The notes beneath the pieces were generated by a model. It made no database searches and was not told where the DNA came from. It worked only from the letters and a program-made list of their open reading frames with translations. Position numbers and translations under genes: made by a program. A stretch of 64,000 bases of DNA, from NCBI GenBank assembly GCA_018830325.1, contig JAHJSQ010000033.1:1-64000 (forward strand). Reading direction: 5' to 3'. Origin of the DNA: Gammaproteobacteria bacterium (GTDB taxonomy: Bacteria; Pseudomonadota; Gammaproteobacteria; Methylococcales; Methylomonadaceae). Numbering within the stretch: the stretch's first letter is position 1; each line of letters opens with the position of its first letter. Shown one piece after another: positions 8,802 through 17,288 of the stretch.

Positions 8802-9062
8802 GTGATTCTGGATTATGCGGAAGGTATTAAGGCTATTGATTGGTCTCTAATCGCACAGCGAGATTATAACGATAGAGTGTGTAAAGTAACGTGTATGGCT
8901 GAATGTTTGTCTCCGAATAGCGTATCTGCCGACAAAATGTTCGCGATTTATGTTAAAACAGAGGCCGATGAAAAAGCTGTTCAGGAGTTGACAAAGGAAC
9001 ACGGAATATCCTGCTTTGTCAATTTGATGCCTACTATGTTTGCAAGTGATGCGCATGTATAA
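8802..9062 (+). CDS. Hypothetical protein directly upstream of darT
   Basis: 86 residues from a GTG at 8802, preceded by the purine-rich AGAGGGGGAA that could act as a ribosome site. The product starts MILDYAEGIKAIDWSLIAQR and is rich in acidic residues and cysteines (three Cys). I do not recognise a family. Its 3' end overlaps the probable darT start by 14 bp, which suggests coupled translation with the toxin. Possible roles (accessory antitoxin, regulator or remnant) cannot be told apart from sequence. The 175 bp between the preceding small ORF and this gene hold no recognised gene, though one frame there stays open for about 60 codons without a start. Confidence 0.5.
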   Translation: MILDYAEGIKAIDWSLIAQRDYNDRVCKVTCMAECLSPNSVSADKMFAIYVKTEADEKAVQELTKEHGISCFVNLMPTMFASDAHV

Positions 9063-9705
9063 CTACAGCCAGACCCTAAATCCTGAAAAAGCGCTGATTT
9101 GGCGAATCGTTCATCGTGATAACATTCCGTGGATTCTGGAAAATGGTTTGCACTGTGGTAATAGCGACATCCAATCACCTGGCTGGGTGCACATTGGCAA
9201 TCCAGAGTTAACGGATAAAAGGGCCACCCAACTGGTGCCGGTGGGAACAGGCGGCTATCTGAATGACTATGTGCCGTTTTATTTCACGCCATTTTCACCC
9301 ATGATGAAAAATATCCACAGTGGATATGGTGGAATCAAGCAGCGGCCCAATAACGAAATCGTGATTCTTGTGTCCAATTTGTATCAGGTGCAAGCGTTGG
9401 GTTTGCCTTTCGTATTTACCGATGGCCATGCCTACTATGCTTGGTCGAATTTTTATACGGATTTAGCCGATCTTTACAAGATTGACTGGCCGATATTGCA
9501 GGCGCGAGATTTTAGACGTGACCCTAATGACCCTGCTAAATTTGAACGCTATCAGGCCGAGGCTTTGATACACAGCCATTGCCCAATACAAGCATTGGAA
9601 GGCATGGTTTGTTACACTGAAAAGACAAAAATGATACTGGGTAGATGGTTGAGTGAGCGCCATATAACCATGCCAGTTTATACAAGAACAGGGTGGTATT
9701 TCTGA
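9049..9705 (+). CDS. darT: DarT-type ssDNA thymidine ADP-ribosyltransferase toxin
   Basis: 218 residues from the ATG at 9049; another ATG lies at 9055 and a TTG at 9040. DarT transfers ADP-ribose from NAD+ to thymidine in single-stranded DNA, blocking replication. The sequence follows the family closely: [20 protein letters not shown] near the N-terminus, [10 protein letters not shown], the [11 protein letters not shown] block near residue 80, and the QAEALI stretch near 170 holding the glutamate expected to be catalytic. Family members are established toxins of the DarTG system and several act in phage defence. The stop codon shares one base with the darG start (TGATG at 9703-9707), so toxin and antitoxin are translated as a coupled pair. 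Insertion between hsdS and hsdR places it under the restriction operon. Confidence 0.93.
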   Translation: MRMYNYSQTLNPEKALIWRIVHRDNIPWILENGLHCGNSDIQSPGWVHIGNPELTDKRATQLVPVGTGGYLNDYVPFYFTPFSPMMKNIHSGYGGIKQRPNNEIVILVSNLYQVQALGLPFVFTDGHAYYAWSNFYTDLADLYKIDWPILQARDFRRDPNDPAKFERYQAEALIHSHCPIQALEGMVCYTEKTKMILGRWLSERHITMPVYTRTGWYF

Positions 9706-10775
9706 TGATTCATTACACACAAGGTAACTTACTGGAAGCCAATGTCGATGCATTGGTGAATACCGTCAATACCGTTGGCGTGATGGGTAAGGGTATCGCA
9801 CTGATGTTTAAAGAGCGATACCCCAAGAATATGCAAGCGTATGCCAAGGCATGCAAAGCGGGTGAGGTGGTCACCGGTAGCATGTTTGTGACGCAAACTG
9901 GCGAGCTGATGGGGCCGCAGTGGATTGTGAACTTTCCGACTAAACAGCATTGGCGTGCAAAATCCAAGATGGAATGGGTAGAGGAAGGTCTTACCGATTT
10001 ACGCCGTTTTATTGTCGAGAACCATATTCGATCCATTGCGATACCACCGTTGGGTGCGGGTAATGGCGGGCTTGAGTGGCAAGCGGTAAAACCGAAAATT
10101 GAGCAGGCTTTGGCTGACCTCAAAAGCGTCGAAATATGGGTGTTTGAGCCAACAGCCAAATACCAGAACGTTGCTAAAAAATCAGGCGTGAAGAAACTCA
10201 CACCTGCTCGCGCTTTGGTGGCGGAGCTCGTTAGGCGCTATTGGATCTTGGGGATGGAATGCAGCCTGATTGAAATCCAAAAGCTTGCATGGTTCTTACA
10301 GCGTGTTATTGAAGCGAAAGGCTTAAGCAACGAGCTAAAGCTTAAATTCGAAGCGAACAATTACGGTCCTTATGCCAATAATCTCGATCACCTGTTAAAT
10401 GCGATGGATGGTAGTTACTTAAAGTCAGATAAACGCATTCCTGATTGCGACCCTTTCGATGTTATTGCCTTCAATGATTCCAAGAAGCAACAGGTTGACG
10501 TCTTTTTGAATAGTGAAGGCAAGGAACTCCTGTCTGCCCTAGAAAAAGCTAGCGAGGTTATTGATGGCTTTGAATCGCCGTTTGGTATGGAGCTGCTTTC
10601 CACGGTGGATTGGCTATTGGTTAATGAGGGTTGCGAGCCAACGCTGGAATCAATCAAAAATGGTATTGCTAAATGGCCAGCGGGCAAGCAGTGGGCAGAA
10701 CGTAAGCTTTCACTGTTTGATGATAAGAGTCTGCAAATAGCCATTGACCGGTTGAATTCAGTAGAGTTTTCTTAA
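9705..10775 (+). CDS. darG: DarG-type macrodomain antitoxin (DNA ADP-ribosyl glycohydrolase)
   Basis: 356 residues from the ATG at 9705, which overlaps the darT stop; a GTG 12 bp upstream is less likely. Residues 1 to about 150 are a macrodomain that removes ADP-ribose from thymidine: [20 protein letters not shown], then [20 protein letters not shown], and the loop [13 protein letters not shown] near 107-119. Residues from about 165 form a second domain ([48 protein letters not shown]) resembling the SocA/Panacea-type domain found in DarG and other antitoxins, which probably binds and masks the toxin. Having both domains matches full-length DarG rather than the short macrodomain-only form. 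hsdR starts 13 bp downstream behind its own strong ribosome site. Confidence 0.93.
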   Translation: MIHYTQGNLLEANVDALVNTVNTVGVMGKGIALMFKERYPKNMQAYAKACKAGEVVTGSMFVTQTGELMGPQWIVNFPTKQHWRAKSKMEWVEEGLTDLRRFIVENHIRSIAIPPLGAGNGGLEWQAVKPKIEQALADLKSVEIWVFEPTAKYQNVAKKSGVKKLTPARALVAELVRRYWILGMECSLIEIQKLAWFLQRVIEAKGLSNELKLKFEANNYGPYANNLDHLLNAMDGSYLKSDKRIPDCDPFDVIAFNDSKKQQVDVFLNSEGKELLSALEKASEVIDGFESPFGMELLSTVDWLLVNEGCEPTLESIKNGIAKWPAGKQWAERKLSLFDDKSLQIAIDRLNSVEFS

Positions 10776-10788
10776 AAGGAGTTTTTGC

Positions 10789-13700
10789 GTGTCTAATGTA
10801 GGCCAGCGCGAGCGCATTACCCAAAACCGTATTGTTCAGTTTTTTCAAGCTGACTTAGGCTACCGCTATTTAGGTAATTGGCAGGATCGCGCCAATAATA
10901 AGAATATTGAGGTCGATATCCTTGTCGATTGGCTAAGAAGTCGCGGTGTGAGCGAAGCCTTGATTAATCGCGCCATTCGCCAGTTGGATACGGCGGCAGC
11001 CCTGGGCGAAGGTAAAAAACTCTACTACGCCAACAAAGAGGTCTATCGCTTGCTGCGTTATGGCGTAAAAGATAAAGAAGGCGCAGGCCACCAGAATGAA
11101 ACGGTATGGCTGATTGATTGGAGCAATCCTGAAGCCAATGATTTTGCCATTGCCGAAGAAGTCTCCATTAAAGGCGAGAACAAAAAACGCCCGGACATCG
11201 TGTTGTATGTGAATGGTATTGCTTTAGGCGTGATAGAGATGAAACGCTCATCGGTTTCGGTTTCTGAAGGTATCCGCCAAAACCTTGATAACCAGAAGAA
11301 AGACTTTATCCGCAATTTCTTTACCACCATACAATTAGTGATGGCAGGCAACGATACTCAAGGCCTTCGCTACGGCGCGATTGAAACGCCGGAAAAGCAT
11401 TATCTGGAGTGGAAAGAAGATGTCGCCAATCCATACGATCATAAGCTGGAGTTTCATCTGAGCCGCGTTTGTAGCAAGCAGCGCTTTTTGCAAATTATCC
11501 ACGACTTCATTGTATTTGACGCTGGCGTAAAGAAAACCTGCCGTCACAATCAGTTCTTTGGTATTGAAGCCGCTAAACGTCATATCGCAAGGCGTGAGGG
11601 CGGCATTATTTGGCACACCCAAGGCTCAGGAAAAAGCCTCACCATGGTGTGGTTGGCTAAGTGGATTCGGGAAAATGTCAAAGATGCCCGTGTACTGATC
11701 GTGACCGACCGTACTGAGCTCGACGAGCAGATTGAAAAAGTTTTCACCGGCGTTGAAGAAGATTTTTATCGCACCAAAAGCGGTGCCGACTTGGTGGCGA
11801 CACTCAATCAACCAAACCCTTGGTTGGTGTGTTCGTTGGTGCATAAGTTTGGTCGGCAATCCGATTCCGAGAGCGATGCTGCGACCGATGAGTTTATCGA
11901 GGAGCTGAAGAAGTCTCTGCCATCGGATTTTTGCGCCCGCGGCGACCTGTTTGTGTTTGTCGATGAGTGTCACCGTACTCAATCGGGCAAGTTACACGAA
12001 GCGATGAAATCGATTCTGCCGCAGGCCATGTTTGTTGGCTTTACCGGTACGCCGCTGATGAAAAAGGACAAGAAAAAATCCGTAGAGGTGTTTGGGCCTT
12101 ACATTCATACCTACAAATTCGACGAAGCCGTGGCCGATGGCGTGGTACTGGATTTGCGTTACGAAGCGCGAGACATAGACCAAAACATCACATCCCAGAA
12201 GAAAGTGGATGAATGGTTCGAGGCGAAAACCCGTGGCTTATCTCGATTAGCCAAAACACAGCTCAAGCAGAAATGGGGCACCATGCAAAAGGTGCTGTCC
12301 AGCAAATCGCGCTTGCAGCAGATTGTGAATGACATCCTTCTGGACATGGATACCAAGCCGCGCCTAATGGACGGGCGCGGCAATGCCATGTTGGTGTGCT
12401 CCAGTGTGTATCAAGTTTGTAAGGCCTATGAGATGTTCAGCCAAACCGATTTGGCAGGCAAAATTGCCATTGTTACCAGTTTCCAACCTACCGCTGCCGG
12501 CATTAAGGGTGAAGAAACCGGTGAAGGCTTAACGGAAAAGCTGTTCAAATACGACACCTACCGCAAGATGTTGGCGGATTATTTCGAGCAACCTGAAGAG
12601 CAAGCAGCCAGTCGCGTGGGGGAGTTCGAAAAGGAAGTCATAAAACGCTTCGTGAATGAGCCAGGGCAAATGCGCTTGCTGATTGTGGTCGATAAGCTCT
12701 TAACCGGCTTTGATGCGCCTTCGGCAACGTATTTGTATATCGACAAGCAAATGGCCGATCACAACCTGTTTCAGGCGATCTGTCGGGTAAACCGTTTGGA
12801 TGGTGATGACAAAGAATACGGTTATATCATCGATTACAAAGACCTGTTCCGCTCATTGGATAAAGCGGTATCGGATTATACGGAGGGCGCATTTGACGGC
12901 TACGACAAGGAAGATGTCGCCGGGCTATTAAAAGATCGTTTAGAGCAAGCTAGGCTCGATTTGGATAATGCGCTGGAAATGGTACGCGCTTTATGTGAGC
13001 CGGTAAAAGCCCCGCGGAATACCGAGGATTACATTCACTATTTTTGTGGCGAGTCAGGATCGAATCAGGATGAATTGACTGAAAAGGAGGCGCTTCGTTT
13101 AACTCTGTACCAGAACGTGGCCAAGCTGCTGCGAGCCTTTGCCAATATCGCCAACGAAATGCCCGATGCCGGATATTCTGCACAAGACGTTGAGGCAATC
13201 CGGTCGGAAGTCGCACACTTTGAAAAGGTTCGCGACGAGGTAAAACTGGCCAGTGGTGATTTAGTGGAGATGAAGCGCTTTGAGCCTGCGATGCGCCACC
13301 TATTAGATATGTATATTCGGGCTGACGATAGCGAAGTGCTGATGGATTTTGAAGAGCTCGGTTTGATTGAGTTGATCGTCGAAAAAGGCGCCGATGCTGT
13401 GGATGTTTTGCCGGAGAATATTCGCAAGAATCAAGAAGCCATGGCAGAAACCATCGAAAATAATGTGCGTAAAACCATCGTGGATGAAAATCCTGTTAAT
13501 CCGAAATATTACGAACAGATGTCTGTTTTATTAGATGAATTGATTGAATTACGCAGACAAAAGGCCATTGAATATCAGGAATATCTGGAGCGAATTCGCG
13601 AGCTGTCTCGCAAGGTCATTCGCCCAGATCAAACGACTTCGAATTATCCGCCTTCCATAGACACTAATGCCAAGCGAGCTTTCTACGATAACTTTGGCAA

Positions 13701-13881
13701 TGATGAAGTATTGGCAACGAAAATTGATACTGCGATTCGTTACACCAAAAAGGCTGATTGGGCGGGTGATCGTTTTAAAGAGCGTGAAATTGCCAATGCT
13801 ATCAGGGAAGAAACGGCTGGTTATAACGTGGATATTCAAGGCGTAATGGAACTGGCCAAGGCGCAGAAAGAGTATCAGTGA
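10789..13881 (+). CDS. hsdR: Type I restriction-modification motor/endonuclease subunit
   Basis: 1030 residues from a GTG preceded by AAAAGGAG. HsdR translocates DNA and cuts it when the complex meets unmethylated sites. In order: N-terminal PDDEXK nuclease (PDIVLYVNGIALGVIEMKR near residues 134-152), superfamily 2 helicase domain 1 with Walker A HTQGSGKS near 275 and DECH near 391, the GFTGTP motif III near 415, helicase domain 2 (LLTGFDAPSATYLYIDK, then QAICRVNRL), and a helical C-terminal region that docks to HsdM. All motifs are intact, so the system looks functional. The gene is separated from hsdM/hsdS by the nuclease, two small ORFs and darTG, instead of being adjacent. It overlaps the metallopeptidase gene by one base. 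Confidence 0.96.
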   Translation: MSNVGQRERITQNRIVQFFQADLGYRYLGNWQDRANNKNIEVDILVDWLRSRGVSEALINRAIRQLDTAAALGEGKKLYYANKEVYRLLRYGVKDKEGAGHQNETVWLIDWSNPEANDFAIAEEVSIKGENKKRPDIVLYVNGIALGVIEMKRSSVSVSEGIRQNLDNQKKDFIRNFFTTIQLVMAGNDTQGLRYGAIETPEKHYLEWKEDVANPYDHKLEFHLSRVCSKQRFLQIIHDFIVFDAGVKKTCRHNQFFGIEAAKRHIARREGGIIWHTQGSGKSLTMVWLAKWIRENVKDARVLIVTDRTELDEQIEKVFTGVEEDFYRTKSGADLVATLNQPNPWLVCSLVHKFGRQSDSESDAATDEFIEELKKSLPSDFCARGDLFVFVDECHRTQSGKLHEAMKSILPQAMFVGFTGTPLMKKDKKKSVEVFGPYIHTYKFDEAVADGVVLDLRYEARDIDQNITSQKKVDEWFEAKTRGLSRLAKTQLKQKWGTMQKVLSSKSRLQQIVNDILLDMDTKPRLMDGRGNAMLVCSSVYQVCKAYEMFSQTDLAGKIAIVTSFQPTAAGIKGEETGEGLTEKLFKYDTYRKMLADYFEQPEEQAASRVGEFEKEVIKRFVNEPGQMRLLIVVDKLLTGFDAPSATYLYIDKQMADHNLFQAICRVNRLDGDDKEYGYIIDYKDLFRSLDKAVSDYTEGAFDGYDKEDVAGLLKDRLEQARLDLDNALEMVRALCEPVKAPRNTEDYIHYFCGESGSNQDELTEKEALRLTLYQNVAKLLRAFANIANEMPDAGYSAQDVEAIRSEVAHFEKVRDEVKLASGDLVEMKRFEPAMRHLLDMYIRADDSEVLMDFEELGLIELIVEKGADAVDVLPENIRKNQEAMAETIENNVRKTIVDENPVNPKYYEQMSVLLDELIELRRQKAIEYQEYLERIRELSRKVIRPDQTTSNYPPSIDTNAKRAFYDNFGNDEVLATKIDTAIRYTKKADWAGDRFKEREIANAIREETAGYNVDIQGVMELAKAQKEYQ

Positions 13882-14594
13882 TGGCAATGATTGAAATCGG
13901 TTCGATTGCGATGCAGTTGAATCGCAAGGCAATTAAAAATCTGCATATCAGCGTGTTGCCGCCTGATGGCCGCGTGCGGGTGTCGGCGCCAGAATCCATG
14001 ACGGATACGGCTATTCGTATGGCGGTGATCAGTCGCATTCCCTGGATCAAAAAGCAGCAAAGTGACTTTGCCAAACAACCCCGACAGTCTGACAGGGAAA
14101 TGGTGAGTGGCGAATGTCACTACTTATGGGGAAAACACTATCGGCTCAATGTCGTAGAGCGCTCCGGTAAACATGAAATCAAGTTGGGACGTGGTTGGTT
14201 ACACCTGTATGTCAGTACGTCTGCGACGGCTGAAAACAGGGCTTTGGTACTGAACTCGTTTTACCGAGATGCGTTAAAGAAACGAATCGCTGACTTATTG
14301 ACTGTTTGGCAAAGCAAAATAGGCGTAGCCGCTGCCGATTGGGGCGTTAAGAGGATGAAAACCAAGTGGGGCAGCTGTAACACGCAAGCAAAGCGTATTT
14401 GGCTGAACTTGGAGTTGGCGAAGAAGCCGCCCGAGTGTTTGGAATATATCCTAGTGCATGAGTTGGTGCATCTGCTTGAACGTACACATAATGAACGGTT
14501 TAAGGCCCATATGGAAAAGCTTCTTCCTGACTGGCGTGAGCGTCGGGACTTGTTGAGTCGTATGCCGTTGGCACACAACGACTGGGTTTACTAG
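13881..14594 (+). CDS. YgjP/SprT-like zinc metallopeptidase (M48-type, DUF45)
   Basis: 237 residues from the ATG at 13881, whose A is the last base of the hsdR stop; a GTG at 13878 is also in frame. The zinc signature HELVH lies near residue 194 with a downstream glutamate-bearing helix (ERTHNERFKAHMEKLLPDWR), and the substrate-groove block RMKTKWGSCNTQAKRIWLNL near 158-177 is typical of YgjP/DUF45 proteins. Such peptidases are frequent last genes of type I restriction operons; their substrate there is not established. One possibility is turnover of protein on DNA, by analogy with SprT/Spartan proteases, but that is inference. It closes the rightward island train; a 232-bp gap follows. Confidence 0.9.
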   Translation: MAMIEIGSIAMQLNRKAIKNLHISVLPPDGRVRVSAPESMTDTAIRMAVISRIPWIKKQQSDFAKQPRQSDREMVSGECHYLWGKHYRLNVVERSGKHEIKLGRGWLHLYVSTSATAENRALVLNSFYRDALKKRIADLLTVWQSKIGVAAADWGVKRMKTKWGSCNTQAKRIWLNLELAKKPPECLEYILVHELVHLLERTHNERFKAHMEKLLPDWRERRDLLSRMPLAHNDWVY

Positions 14595-14826
14595 GCAATT
14601 ACGCGGAGTTACACATGGTTTGCGTAATTATGCATGTGGCGCGTATGCTCAGTATATTTCCGGAAGCTATTTCCAACCACATCTTCAATATTTCAAGGCG
14701 GATGATTGCCAATACAAATTGTGCTGATATTCTATTTGACAATTCGTTATAATCGAAATGAATGGAATAAATGAGCCAATCACAAGGACTTTCGCTTTTA
14801 TTGTTAACCAAATGGTGAGCCTGTAA

Positions 14827-15291
14827 ATGTTTGGATTTACTTCGGATCATTCCGCTTCGGGTACGGCTAGCACAATCATCAATAAACCGGTGGATGATGT
14901 GTTTAATTTTATCGGGGTCGATTTTTTTAAAAATTATCCTCGGTGGTCGCCTGAGGTCGTCGAATGCGAATTACTGAGTGATCCGCCATTACGTTTGAAT
15001 AGTCTTGCCAGGCAAGTGCGAATCGATCAAGGTCAAAGAAGCGAGTCGACTTTTAAGGTAACTTGCTTTGATCCGCTTACTAAATTGACTTTTGAAGGTG
15101 TTTCGAATCCCTATCGTTGTTTTTATGATTTTAAGCCCGGGCGAACGCCGGAGCAGACTGAAGTCACATTTACTTTCGAGTTATTGAGGCTCGAGCTTTT
15201 CATGTTACCGTTTGAAAAGCTGATTCGTATTGCTGTGAGAGAGGGTGCGGTACGAACGGTTCGAAATCTCAAAACGATAATAGAGTCTTAG
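14827..15291 (+). CDS. SRPBCC (START-like) domain protein, copy 1 of the light-module pair
   Basis: 154 residues, a single SRPBCC/polyketide-cyclase-like fold, the hydrophobic-ligand cavity family. The N-terminal strand and helix (ASTIINKPVDDVFNFIGVDF) are followed by NYPRWSPEVVECELL, the SLARQVRIDQGQRSESTFKV strand pair and the long C-terminal helix FMLPFEKLIRIAVREG. It has a paralogue at 16180-16668, with the same order of motifs and many identical blocks. Each SRPBCC gene is followed by a short LOV gene, so a two-gene unit has been duplicated. Ligand unknown; a lipid, sterol or hopanoid, or a chromophore precursor would suit the hydroxylase at the end of the cluster, but this is inference. 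No strong ribosome site is visible. Confidence 0.82.
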   Translation: MFGFTSDHSASGTASTIINKPVDDVFNFIGVDFFKNYPRWSPEVVECELLSDPPLRLNSLARQVRIDQGQRSESTFKVTCFDPLTKLTFEGVSNPYRCFYDFKPGRTPEQTEVTFTFELLRLELFMLPFEKLIRIAVREGAVRTVRNLKTIIES

Positions 15292-15514
15292 GGGGGGTAG
15301 GGTACGCTATGCGTACCATGGTAACCCCACCAATGCTAAAGCAAGTCATTATTGTTTGGTCTGAATAGGGATTCGGGATTTAACGGCATGGAGGTATGCG
15401 GCTACTCCACAATGGCGCCGGATTCCGCCAGTCTACGGCGGAATAACGAGTTTAACTTAATGGCTATTGCTAGACAATCCGGATGTTTTTTGAGTCAGAT
15501 GGCGGATACCGAAC

Positions 15515-16009
15515 ATGAAATTTCAAATAGAAAAAGATCCGGGAGTCATTCCTCACATTCTTACTCAAATTTTGGACGGGTGTGTTAATGGTATTACCTT
15601 GTCCGATCCCGATTTGGAAGATAACCCGATCGTCTTCGCGAACGAAGTTTTCGAAAAAATCACCGGTTACAGTTGTGATGACATTATTGGAAAAAACTGC
15701 CGGTTCTTGCAAGGAAAAGATCATGATCAACCGGAGATTGAAATCTTGCGTGAGGCGATCAGGAATCGACGAGCGGTTGAGGTCACGCTAAAAAACTATA
15801 AAAAAAACGGCGATCTTTTTTACAATCGTCTTTCCGTTACCCCCTTATTCGATAACGAAGGTCGGTTGATTTATTTTCTGGGTGTTCAATACGACATTAC
15901 CGAACAAATACATGCGCAACATGAGATCGAAAGATTGAATAATTCTTTTGACTTAAGGCGCTCCGATTACCTTAGTCAGCAGTCTAAGCGAGGAAGTGTT
16001 AAGCGTTGA
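15515..16009 (+). CDS. Short LOV blue-light photoreceptor protein, copy 1
   Basis: 164 residues: one PAS fold of the LOV class with a short N-cap and a helical C-terminal tail, no output enzyme or DNA-binding domain. The photoactive motif GKNCRFLQG puts the adduct-forming cysteine at residue 62. FMN-contacting polar residues are present at N94, N104 and Q125 (NYKKNGDLFYN and FLGVQYDITEQ). In LOV proteins blue light forms a reversible cysteinyl-flavin adduct and the change passes to flanking helices, here the tail from about 128 onward (IHAQHEIERL). Such short LOV proteins are known from Pseudomonas. 38 of the first 60 residues are identical to the second copy at 16741. Preceded by a 223-bp gap containing a repeat fragment. 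Confidence 0.93.
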   Translation: MKFQIEKDPGVIPHILTQILDGCVNGITLSDPDLEDNPIVFANEVFEKITGYSCDDIIGKNCRFLQGKDHDQPEIEILREAIRNRRAVEVTLKNYKKNGDLFYNRLSVTPLFDNEGRLIYFLGVQYDITEQIHAQHEIERLNNSFDLRRSDYLSQQSKRGSVKR

Positions 16010-16179
16010 ATACTCAAACGTGATCGATTCTTTCAAAAACAAACAGCTATGCGATATGGGGAAGCTAATGAGCAATCAGGTTGACATGACGTGTGCCGAC
16101 ATTTATCCGAAAATATCTATGGATATTTCTGTGCCGGATAAAAAAAGCTTCAACTTACCACGATCGACAAGGAGGCCGC

Positions 16180-16668
16180 ATGTTTGCGTTTGACTTATCA
16201 AAGCCGTTGATCGGCAAAGCTGATATAGGTCTCGAAAAAACCGTTGCTGACGTGTTCGATTATGTCGGCTTTCATTTTTTTGATAATTATCCAAAATGGG
16301 CCTTGGAAGTTATCGAATTTGAGGTGCTGCAGGAACAACCCATCGGAGTCGGTTCGAGAGCCAAGCAAGTTAGGATAGAGCAAGGGCAAAAAGTAGAGTC
16401 GACCTTCGAGATCACCGAATTTATGCCTTTGCAAAAATTTGCGCTGGAATCGGTAAACCAAGAGTTTCGTGAAGTTTATACATTCAAGGAAAATGAAGAA
16501 AGTGATTTCACCCGATTAGAAATTAGCTTTGAGTTGTTGCATGTCGATTTCTTCATGAGGCCGTTTGAAAAGTTGATTCGCGTTGCCATTGAGGAAGGCT
16601 TGCAAAATTCGCTGGAAAACATCCTAACACTGCTGTGTGGGCATTACGGTGGATCGGAACCGGTTTGA
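16180..16668 (+). CDS. SRPBCC (START-like) domain protein, copy 2 of the light-module pair
   Basis: 162 residues from the ATG at 16180, chosen because it follows an excellent AAGGAGG at 16169-16175; an upstream in-frame ATG at 16093 would add 29 unconserved residues. Paralogue of the gene at 14827: FFDNYPKWALEVIEFEVL, SRAKQVRIEQGQKVESTFEI and FMRPFEKLIRVAIEEG correspond block for block. The conserved segments include the C-terminal helix that lids the cavity in SRPBCC proteins. It lies 72 bp upstream of LOV copy 2 and 170 bp after LOV copy 1, so the order SRPBCC-LOV-SRPBCC-LOV is a tandem duplication. Ligand unknown. Confidence 0.83.
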   Translation: MFAFDLSKPLIGKADIGLEKTVADVFDYVGFHFFDNYPKWALEVIEFEVLQEQPIGVGSRAKQVRIEQGQKVESTFEITEFMPLQKFALESVNQEFREVYTFKENEESDFTRLEISFELLHVDFFMRPFEKLIRVAIEEGLQNSLENILTLLCGHYGGSEPV

Positions 16669-16740
16669 TGACGGTTATTGAACAATGGCGTCATCCCACA
16701 CTTAATATTCCAATTATAAAATTTATCGAGGAGTATAACT

Positions 16741-17187
16741 ATGGCTTTTATCGCTGAAAAAGATCCGGGATTGATTCCGCAAATTCTATCGCTGATTCTG
16801 GATGAATGTATTAACGGCATTACGCTAGCCGACCCCGATCTTGAGGACATGCCGATTGTTTATGCCAATAAAGCTTTTGTAGCGGTTACCGGTTATTCGC
16901 AGGAAGAAGTGATCGGACGCAATTGTCGATTCTTGCAGGGCGATGACCGAAACCAAGAAGAAATAAAGAGGATTAAGGAGGCCATTAATGAACAAAAACC
17001 GGTTGAAGTAGTGCTGCGAAATTATAAAAAAAATGGAGATTTATTCTATAACAAATTTAAAATAATTCCATTATTCGACAGGAGCGGCAAGCTGATTTAT
17101 TTTCTCGGCGTGCAATACGATGTTACACGGCAAATCGTTGACGAGGAAACTATCAATAATTTGAGAAAACAGCTAGAAAGTCTGTAA
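16741..17187 (+). CDS. Short LOV blue-light photoreceptor protein, copy 2
   Basis: 148 residues. The photoactive motif GRNCRFLQG places the cysteine at residue 62, the same position as in copy 1, with N94, N104 and Q125 also conserved (NYKKNGDLFYN, FLGVQYDVTRQ). The N-cap (EKDPGLIPQILSLILDECIN) and a short C-terminal helix (IVDEETINNLRKQLESL) flank the core, a layout that in other short LOV proteins drives dimer rearrangement. No effector domain, so signalling must go through a partner protein. The adjacent SRPBCC proteins are the obvious candidates but this is inference. A GAGG-type ribosome site is near the ATG. The hydroxylase gene begins 101 bp downstream. Confidence 0.93.
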   Translation: MAFIAEKDPGLIPQILSLILDECINGITLADPDLEDMPIVYANKAFVAVTGYSQEEVIGRNCRFLQGDDRNQEEIKRIKEAINEQKPVEVVLRNYKKNGDLFYNKFKIIPLFDRSGKLIYFLGVQYDVTRQIVDEETINNLRKQLESL

Positions 17188-17288
17188 TATTTTGATTAAT
17201 TAAGATTTATTTGGGCAATCGTCTAGAGGCTTATCCAGCAAGACTTTCGATATGGGGTGTTGTATGTGTTTTATTATAAAGGTGCGTC

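Noticed and set aside
8649-8826. Open frame of about 60 codons between hsdS and the darT-upstream gene
   Set aside because: No ATG, GTG or TTG start with a ribosome site in a plausible position and no recognised similarity. Mentioned in a finding as a possible remnant only.
14736-14753. TTGACA and TATAAT hexamers upstream of the first SRPBCC gene
   Set aside because: Both match consensus exactly but are only 6 nt apart, too close for a sigma-70 promoter. TATAAT might be used with another -35, but none is clear.
15996-16193. 65-codon frame between LOV copy 1 and SRPBCC copy 2
   Set aside because: It overlaps the end of LOV copy 1 and the good AAGGAGG plus ATG of the next gene, and the sequence has no recognisable features.
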